From Hysterangium stoloniferum (Eukaryota; Basidiomycota; Agaricomycetes; Hysterangiales; Hysterangiaceae): DNA of 64,000 nucleotides. This document shows positions 56,663-64,000 of this stretch, piece by piece. The notes beneath the pieces were generated by a model. It was given only the letters and a program-made list of their open reading frames with translations. It searched no databases and was not told where the DNA came from. The stretch is taken from the NCBI GenBank assembly GCA_015178975.1, contig WHVD01000097.1, positions 62,001 through 126,000 of the forward strand. The letters are read 5' to 3'. Every line of letters starts with the position of its first letter. Positions within the stretch are counted from its first letter, which is position 1. A program made the position numbers and the translations under genes.

Positions 56663-59478
56663 ATGGACAGCGACCTCATCCAGCTGGTTAACAAGCTCCA
56701 GGACACATTTGCTAATTTAGGTGAGTTTTACTCACGTCCAATAACACGTCCATTAGGTGCTAAGAGAGGCGTGCAGGAGGCGAGTTGGATATGCCTCAAT
56801 TGGCTGTGGTGAGCATCTGTGTTTGATATTCAATGAGGCAAGTTTTAGTGAGACGGGTGTTTGTCGTTTAGGTAGGCAGTCAATCTTCAGGCAAATCAAG
56901 TGTCCTCGAGACGTGAGGAGTTGTCTTCTGAACTGAAGGGGTTGCTACTGATCCTGTTGTTGTAGTATCGTAGGTCGCGACTTTCTGCCTCGAGGACAAG
57001 GAATTGTTACGCGCTGTCCGCTTGTCCTTCAACTCATTAATAACCCCTCATCTTCATCCTCGTCCGGCCCATCTTCGCCCCAATACGAGGAATGGGGCCA
57101 ATTTTTACATGTTGACAAGCGTTTTACGGAGTTTAGTGAGATAAGAAAGGAAATTGAAGCAGAGACATACCGACTTGCTGGTCAAAATAAGGGGATCAGC
57201 AAACACCCTATCCATCTACGCATTTACAGCCCCAATGTCCTTGATCTAACGCTGGTGGATTTACCCGGCCTTACAAAGGTGGATTGATACAATAACTCCG
57301 TCATTTAGCCTTTTTGACACGGTACTAGATACCAGTCGGTGATCAACCTTCAGATATCGAACGGCAGATACGAAACTTAGTCCTCGAGTACATTTCCAAA
57401 CCAAATTGGTAAGAACAGCCATCCGAAGGCAGTTCAAATTATCCCTTATATGTTTCGCAGTGTCATACTTTCTGTCTCGCCTGCTAACGTTGACCTAGCC
57501 AACTCTGAATCTTTGAAACTTGCCCGGTCTGTCGACCCGCAAGGTAGACGCACAATCGGTGTGCTTACTAAACTTGACCTTATGGATGCTGGTACTAACG
57601 GTCTCGACGTACTCACTGGGCGTGTATACCCTCTGAAGCTTGGATTTATTGGTGTTGTAAATCGATCGCAACAAGATATTAATTCCGAACGTTCAATGGC
57701 AGATGCGATGGTGGCTGAAACTGATTTTTTCGCAAATCATCCCGCATACCGCAATATTGCCCACAAACAAGGCACGAAGTACCTCTCAAAGACTTTAAAC
57801 CAAGTGCTCATGAATCACATTCGGGAGAAACTGCCTGACATGAAGGCTAGATTGAATACTCTCATGGGCCAAACACAGCAGGAGTTGAACTCGTTTGGAG
57901 ACTCCGCCGCATTCGATTCCCAAGGGCAAGGGCCTCTTATTTTACGGCTCATGACTCAGTTCGCACGCGATTTCATTTCTTCAATTGATGGTACTCCAGT
58001 GAATATTTCAACGAAGGAGCTCTCGGGCGGTGCACGGATCTATTACATATTTAATGACGTGTTTGGCCACGCATTGAATTCGATAGACTCGACAGGAAAT
58101 TTGGATGTCCAGGATATTCGCACTGCTATCCGGAACTCGACTGGTCCACGTCCAAGTTTGTATGTTCCAGAGGTTGCCTTTGATCTTCTTGTCAAACCTC
58201 AGATCAAATTGCTCGAGGCTCCAAGTTTGCGGTGTGTTGAGATGGTATACGAAGAGCTCGTTAAGATATGCCATAATTGCACCAGCCAGGTAAGGATGTC
58301 TGGAACAATGGATACAGGGGGGCTTAAATCAACAAATGTAGGAACTACAGCGGTTCCCTAAACTGCATGCTCAGCTCATTGAAGTCATATCTGAACTACT
58401 TCGCGAGCGATTAGGACCTACATCTGCCTATACACAAAGTCTAATTGAGATACAGGCGGCTTACATTAATACCAATCATCCCTCCTTCGTCGCCGGCTCT
58501 CAGGTCGCTGCATCTGTCGCCCAGCAACGTCGGACTAACTTATCACAATCAGCTCTGCCGCAATTGCGCGTATGTCGCTCTGTACTATGTCATTTTCATG
58601 CTTAATGACCTTGGATTGTAGCCATCGTCCACGGCGCCCTCACCCAATGAAACTTCATCTGAAGGGGAAGAGGACGATGTAACTGCTTCTCGTCCAGGTC
58701 CCAATGGTGTGCACCGTGACGCTCGATCCGTTTCTTCGCCGCTACACGACCGAGGAGGTCGCCCGTTATCACGGCATCAACAACAGCAACAGAATCAGCG
58801 ACCAAATTCACCCTCGCAGTATTCAGCGCGGGATAGTGTCATGAAGTATTTTTTTGGGCAAGCTGGACAACCGGCGGGACCGCATGCATCCAGCTCCAGC
58901 GGGGTGACTCATGGATCTGGGCACCACCATCACCATGTTACACATACGCATTCTACTGCCAAGGCATTCACTGAAGTGGCTGTTACCACGTCGGTTGCGA
59001 GTGATAATTCGCCGTTACCACGAACGACGTTGGATGGGAGTACGGTTGCGTTTGAGATGAAGAGTTTGGAAAAGCACATTGAGGCGGTAAGTTACGTCTT
59101 CCCTTTTGCTATATTCATGCTATGTCATAGTCACTCACCTGGTCTGCACAGAACCCATCAGACGCAGGCCCTCTAACATTATCCCCACGCGAAGAGATGG
59201 AGACGACGCTTGTGCGGTCTTTTATCGCGTCATACTTTTCGATCGTCCGGCAGATGATCCAAGATTTAGTGCCGAAAGCGATTATGCATTTCATGGTCAA
59301 CCACACGGCGGAGCACGTTCAATCGCGGCTTGTATCAGCGTTATACAAGCCTGAGTTGTTTGGAGATCTGTTGCATGAAGATGAGACGATTATCAATGAG
59401 CGTGCGCGGGTGAAGGCATTATTGGATGCTTATAGGGAAGCTTTTAAAACACTGTCTGAAATTAGTCTCAAGTCATGA
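56663..59478 (+). CDS. DNM1: Dynamin-related GTPase, Dnm1/Drp1-like
   Basis: A large GTPase that forms rings around mitochondria and peroxisomes to divide them. ATG at 56663 ([20 protein letters not shown]). After the first intron: DMPQLAV, the P-loop [14 protein letters not shown], switch I in [24 protein letters not shown] with DxxG, then [60 protein letters not shown] and [16 protein letters not shown] favour Dnm1/Drp1 over Vps1. The middle domain and stalk follow (about 57640-58580), then a variable His/Ser/Gln-rich insert (about 58620-59090). The GTPase effector domain (about 59190-59478) contains [20 protein letters not shown]. Stop at 59476-59478. Where most relatives read TG-IVTRRP, this one reads QG-IVTRCP; the catalytic Thr of IVT is kept. 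About nine introns are evident. Confidence 0.92.
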
Positions 59479-59764
59479 TAGAATATTTTATATATACAAG
59501 TCAAAACTCTTTTACAACTTAGTCTTACATAAGCGCCCTTGATTATGTCAGCAACTTGTACAGTTTGTGACACAAGGTTAAGTAGCCAAACTCCGACCAC
59601 CTCGCCCTCAAGAACACCAACAACAGGTAAAGTGCTGCAACTTACAAGACCACTTTACCTTTTGTCTTACTATTCACAATTCTGATCTTATAGGCTCGTA
59701 TATCGTGAGTCTAACGCGACATATATGAGGCTTCCACCAAAATTTACCATTTTTTTTTAGTCCA
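59479..59764 (+). promoter_or_regulatory. RPL34 leader with a probable 5'-UTR intron
   Basis: A donor GTAAAG at 59627 and an acceptor after a long T run (TTTTTTTTTAG, ending 59760) bracket a 134-bp gap ending four bases before the L34 start codon. Leader introns next to the ATG are common in fungal ribosomal protein genes. The promoter must then lie between the DNM1 stop and about 59600. Confidence 0.5.
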
Positions 59765-60219
59765 ATGGCCCAACGAGTGACCCTCCGCAAGCGTACGCCT
59801 TACAACACTACGTCAAACCGTCGACGTATTGTTAAGACTCCTGGTGGGAAGCTTGTCTACCACCACCTCAAAAAGCTACCCACAGCACCCAAATGTGGCG
59901 ACTGTGGGATTGCTCTCCCCGGCGTGCGTTATACAAGCTGCTTGTACTTCGTGTTAAGATTTAATACCATTTCTCATAGATCCCCGCACTCCGTCCCCGT
60001 CAATATGCGTCCATCAGCAAGCGTCAAAAGACCGTCACACGGGCGTATGGTGGAAGCCGATGTGGCGACTGTGTCAAGTCGCGGTACGTCTTTCCGTATT
60101 ACTCTGATTCGGATGTATTTAGTTATCTTCCGCATAGCATTGTGCGGGCGTTCTTGGTTGAGGAGGCAAAGATTGTGAAGAAGGTCATTAAATCGCAGGC
60201 GAAGGGTGCTCGCAAGTAG
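59765..60219 (+). CDS. RPL34: 60S ribosomal protein L34 (eL34)
   Basis: A small basic protein of the large cytosolic ribosomal subunit. ATG at 59765, [20 protein letters not shown], then [20 protein letters not shown] and GDCGIALPG. Intron 1 (about 59924-59980) follows, then [20 protein letters not shown] and [15 protein letters not shown]. Intron 2 (about 60086-60139) leads to [20 protein letters not shown] and a KGARK end, TAG at 60217-60219. The four cysteines in CGDC and CGDC form the zinc-binding pair expected of eL34. About 114 residues, normal for the family. It is head to tail with the dynamin gene and convergent with BCS1. Confidence 0.96.
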
Positions 60220-60654
60220 ACGGGTTGGGCATGCTTCAACCCTGATCACCTCTTTCCTATCCATGCCATGTACCATTCACCATGATGCCAAAATTAACGG
60301 CCGATAAGGTCATATGCGACATGTGCACTCTTTATTTTACAAAATAATATGGAGATAGTGGGACGTTTTGCGCAGTTCCATTTGTGTGATTTAGTTGCAG
60401 TTCCATATCGATATCGTAAGTTCTGTCTGACTTGGTTCACGCATAGGAAGAAACGGTTATAGAGACTTTATTGACCAGATAGATTGCAGTGGTTCTACGC
60501 GACAGGGAAGAGTGGATAGTTGGCAGGCATACAGTGCAAGAGAAAACGGAGTAAACCTAGACAGAAAGAGATTGGATACACATCGTGTCACATCATTGAA
60601 AGCATAAGAGTTTCGTTCCAGAACGTAGAGGTCCGTAAGGCAGTCGAAAATCCG
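60220..60654. other. Convergent intergenic region
   Basis: 435 bp between the RPL34 and BCS1-like stop codons, holding both 3' untranslated regions. No other gene is supported; an open frame on the plus strand that crosses into the BCS1 tail is a shadow of that gene. Confidence 0.5.
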
Positions 60655-63436
60655 TCACACAACCGGTTTGGGACTTACAGCGACCCACTTTTCTGCACTC
60701 GTCTCAGACGAGGCAATCTTCGTGTCATCTTCAGCGGAAAGACTCTCGGTGTCCGATTCTGCCACAATCGTTTCGGTTGGGAAGGTCGACGCCGTTGTTA
60801 CAGTCGCCGCTATCTCACTAGGGGTCGCGACGTCAGTCGTCTCGGTCGCAGGAGTAGGAACTGTCGCCGTGTCAGACTCGACCTTGGTTGCTGCCTCCTC
60901 TTTCACCTCCTTTTCTTTTGCTTCCTTCTCCTCCTTCTCCTTCGCTTCTTTCTAGAAAATAAGATCCATCAGCGTTGTGAGTCATTCAACGCCAACAAAT
61001 ATCTGACCTCCGCCTTGGCCTTGTCCTCCGCCTTGATAAAACGATATTAATAATGGATTGTAAGATAAGATGGATGTTACATACCTCCTTCTTTTCTTTG
61101 GCCTCCTTCTAAAAACATACGGTGTCAGCATCGAGGGGCGGCACATCGACCAGTAGACGAACCTCTTCTTTTTCCTTCTTTAATTTGGCACGGGTCTCAC
61201 GTTCTTTTATGATCCAATCAGAAACCTCGTCGACGCACTCACGCGGACGAGTCTTGTTCTTAAGTAGGTACCCTTGCAAACTAGCAACCTGAGGGGTACA
61301 AATCAACATATGAAGAAGAGACAGGATCATTGGTGCGTACACTTAGTTCATCTTCTGGGATTGCTTCGCCGAAGCGCTCAGCAAGCTGGGTTAGTTCGTC
61401 CTCGCTTAGTAGGGGAATGTCATGAGCAGGGGACTTGCGACGGGGAAGAGGAAGATTTTTCTCAGTAGCTGCTTTATCATCGACCTCAGCAGTAGCCGAC
61501 TTGTAAGGGAAGAAGCACTTGAAGATGCCCTTGGCTTGCCACTTCGTTGCGTTAGAGAAGTTGACCCAGACGTCCATGCGACCTGGACGACTAAGAGCCG
61601 GGTCGAGACGTTCAATGTGGTTGGTAGTAGCAAAGAGAAGACTTGATGCACAGAGCACGTGAGTGATGGGGAATGACGGACACAGGCGCACCACCTACCG
61701 ACCCTCGGCGGCGGCAACACCGTCGAGGCTGTTCAACAGACCACTCAGACTGAGGGTAGAGCCATCGTTGTCCTTGTTCTCTGCCGTTGCAGCATCCTTA
61801 GTCGTCGGGGCGCCAGTGGAGGTAGCATCACGCGAGACGCCACGAGTGAACGCTGCGTCAAGGTCCTATGAACAAATGCAAGCATATTCAGTGAGCGCCC
61901 GTCGCTAAAAGACCCAAAAATAGACGGATATCTACCTCAAGGAGGACGATGCATCGGGAGGGCACGTCGCCCATGAGCGTGCTGAGGGTGTTATCGCTCA
62001 TTCCTTTGGAAGAAAGGCTTACAACGTAAATGTCGAGCCCTAGCTCGCCTGCTAGGGAGTGAATCAACGAGGTCTTGCCACTACCAAGTCAGGTCAATCA
62101 GGATGATGCACTACGAATAGCTCGATCTGAATTCATACCTTCCCGGAACACCATGTAGCAGGTAACCTCGGCGGAAGGGGATACCTATATACACTCGATA
62201 AGTCTATACCAAGTAGCCATGGAGTGCTGGATCCTCACCGCGCTCAGCGTACCAGTCCTCAGAGCGCAAAAAATCCTTACAGTCGTTGAGGATCATGTCC
62301 TTGACGCCTGGTTCTAGGACGATACTACTCATGGGACGTTTCTGCCTAGCGCCATTCCAACGCCAACTTCCGTGACTAAGAAGCGGAGACCAAGACTGAT
62401 GAGCAAGAGTATGTTTCTCGGTGGGTTCGGAAATGACTCACGCATCCGCAATGAAGATGTGGACACGGTGTTCAGCGTCTTTCTCGTAGGTACGCTTAGC
62501 TTCAAGAACGAGCTGAGGTTAGACGCCCGCGATCAGATCGATTGATAAGTAAAGGTAGAAGACGACGGACCTTCTTCAAGACAGTGTTGTTCCTTGCGAC
62601 GACGCTGTGGGGTTTAGAATGCCGGTGAATCATGTTGCAAAGAGGCACGATTAGTATATATGTATATATCTGACCTGATTTTGAGTTCTTGACAGTTGTA
62701 GTGCTGATACCGTTGTCCACGGGTGATCCTGAGCCAGTGACCACGGTAGTAGATAGTGTGCGTAGTGTCTAAGAATTGATGCATGGATGTTTGACGACGT
62801 TGTGTATTTTATTATTGCAGGGGATACTTACTCAGAGATGGCATAAATGCTACTTTCCGTTTTCTGCGACCATGAACAAGTGCTTCGTCTTCAGGTGCGT
62901 CTTCATCATCTTCAAGATCTCCGGTTGTGGATTGGTTCAAAGACAATCTACCCGCTGAGCGGGTTGTAATCTCAAATTCTCTGGACCGACCCCAGGCAGG
63001 GTGCTGCATCAGGCGGTAAGACGAACTACTCTACATGTGTACAACTGTGTCTGAGATAAATACTACCTTTGACAACCAATGCATCAACCTGGGGACGACC
63101 ATATGTGAATATAGGACGAGTGCGAGTTGTATTTATCTCACCAATCATACGGGTAGTCCTCCTGGGAGAAAGTGGCCGTAAGGAAGAAGGCTGGGCGGGT
63201 TCAAAATTGTGAATGGCACGGCATATCGAGGTTGTCCTTACAATCTACAAAGCCATTCCATGCGCTCATAGATGCACGCCGGGCAGTCTCTACCGTACCA
63301 CCGAGGACCACGAGTTTCTACACGCCGACGTCAGCCATCCGGATTTGGATCCGGTACATAAGGGACCCACCAACGTATCCGAGATGGCATTTTGGTTGAC
63401 ACCAAATGGCGAGAGAAGGTTTGAAACAGCTTGCAT
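60655..63436 (-). CDS. BCS1-like AAA ATPase with a long charged C-terminal tail
   Basis: BCS1 is a mitochondrial inner-membrane AAA protein that inserts the Rieske iron-sulphur protein into complex III; fungi often have several BCS1-like paralogues. ATG at 63436 ([20 protein letters not shown]), then, across introns, [17 protein letters not shown], a likely membrane-anchor region. The BCS1_N domain follows: [53 protein letters not shown] and [20 protein letters not shown]. In the AAA core are [20 protein letters not shown], Walker A in [17 protein letters not shown] (split by an intron), Walker B in CIVLLEDLDAAF and sensor [20 protein letters not shown]. The C-terminus is longer than in classical BCS1: a Lys/Glu-rich, coiled-coil-like stretch (about 61200-60890) with several very short exons, then a Thr/Ala/Glu-rich tail to the stop at 60655. 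Classical BCS1 lacks this tail, which suggests a paralogue with another role. Confidence 0.88.
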
Positions 63437-64000
63437 GTCGAATCTAGGAAGTTGGAGGAAGGGGAGAGGGAGAGGGAGGACGAGATAAGTAGGGGGTACA
63501 CGCCAGAATTTATAGGAATATTAGCACGCCTCGTGTGTGTAGATTGCCGCTAAGACGCCACCCTCTCTTTGGACATTTAATCACGGCGCTGCCTCTATAC
63601 AGCGATTGTAGGAGGACTATCCGCGGACGCAGTTTGCCTTAGCGCCCGCGTGACTTACTCCCCAAGGTTAGTTTAGAACTGAATAAATAAAAGGAAAAAT
63701 AAGCTCTGTCTAAACGAAACCCCAGGGTGTTAATTACGATAGTCGAATGTAATGTGGTGCTCGCAAGTGCTCGTAATGTGCCTCTTGGGTACCCGAATAA
63801 CGGCCTAGGAATTCACGTAAGTCAGTTGTGCGGGCGAGTTCTGCCGAAGATCCCTAATAGCCACTGCCTCGTGGCATATATCAGACCAATTATTTCAACC
63901 CAGCCAGAGAGAGACCCTCATATCGTGCCAATGCTGTGCATATCTGCCCATCAAGTGCAATGGAAGCCAGCGATATCGAGCCACTTGTTGGCACTCCCAA
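63437..64000. other. Intergenic, upstream of BCS1-like gene
   Basis: This contains the BCS1-like promoter; a purine-rich tract (GGAGAGGGAGAGGGAGG near 63460-63480 on the plus strand, a CT tract on the coding strand) lies 25-45 bp upstream of the start codon. No second gene is visible before the window ends. Confidence 0.5.

Noticed and set aside
60520-61050. Plus-strand open frame of 176 codons
   Set aside because: It runs opposite the charged tail of the BCS1-like gene; the Phe/Leu run is the antisense of Lys/Glu codons.

Overview
The window looks like nuclear DNA of a filamentous basidiomycete, most likely an Agaricomycete. The host genes are broken by many short GT-AG introns of about 50 nt, the encoded proteins are eukaryotic and fungal (sirtuin, STT3, BCS1, Dnm1-type dynamin, RPL34, Erg26, a Kre9/KNH-like wall protein), and the repeats are of agaricomycete type (a Ty3/Gypsy chromovirus, a Tnp2/CACTA transposase, a Tc1 element). 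I cannot place it to genus from sequence alone.

The window has two halves. Positions 1 to about 31460 are a repeat graveyard with no intact host gene. The parts are: a gag fragment (566-1743); AT-rich empty DNA; a dead SRAP/HMCES-like gene (3440-3900); a solo LTR (4022-4627); a decayed CACTA/EnSpm Tnp2 transposase (4941-8680); a nearly complete Ty3/Gypsy chromovirus on the minus strand (8876-18043); and then a mosaic of three further partial copies of the same LTR family. Those copies carry an extra proline-rich ORF between the chromodomain integrase and the 3' LTR. Solo LTRs with clean 5-bp duplications, a 562-bp MITE-like insertion and a Tc1 element with roughly 215-bp inverted repeats are nested inside them. 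The block 27589-31460 is nested four levels deep, and several LTRs join unrelated flanks without target duplications, as expected of LTR-to-LTR recombination.

From about 31.8 kb the window becomes gene-dense: CLC chloride channel (-), KAT14-like GNAT acetyltransferase (+), ENOSF1/L-fuconate dehydratase-type enolase-superfamily enzyme (-), a 2.5-kb gene-free gap, Erg26-type sterol decarboxylase (-), Sir2 deacetylase (-), an unrecognised Ser/Pro-rich protein (-), a triose-phosphate-transporter-family carrier (-), a secreted GPI-type Ser/Thr-rich protein (+), STT3 (-), Dnm1/Drp1 dynamin (+), ribosomal protein L34 (+) and a BCS1-like AAA ATPase (-). These are ordinary housekeeping functions and do not form a visible pathway cluster. 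Two divergent pairs probably share promoters: CLC/KAT14, with only 49 bp between start codons and a perfect 12-bp E-box palindrome, and STT3/DNM1, with 220 bp.

I found no CRISPR array, rRNA or convincing tRNA. Exon boundaries for host genes were worked out by eye from splice sites and family motifs, so the outer coordinates are more reliable than the internal ones.
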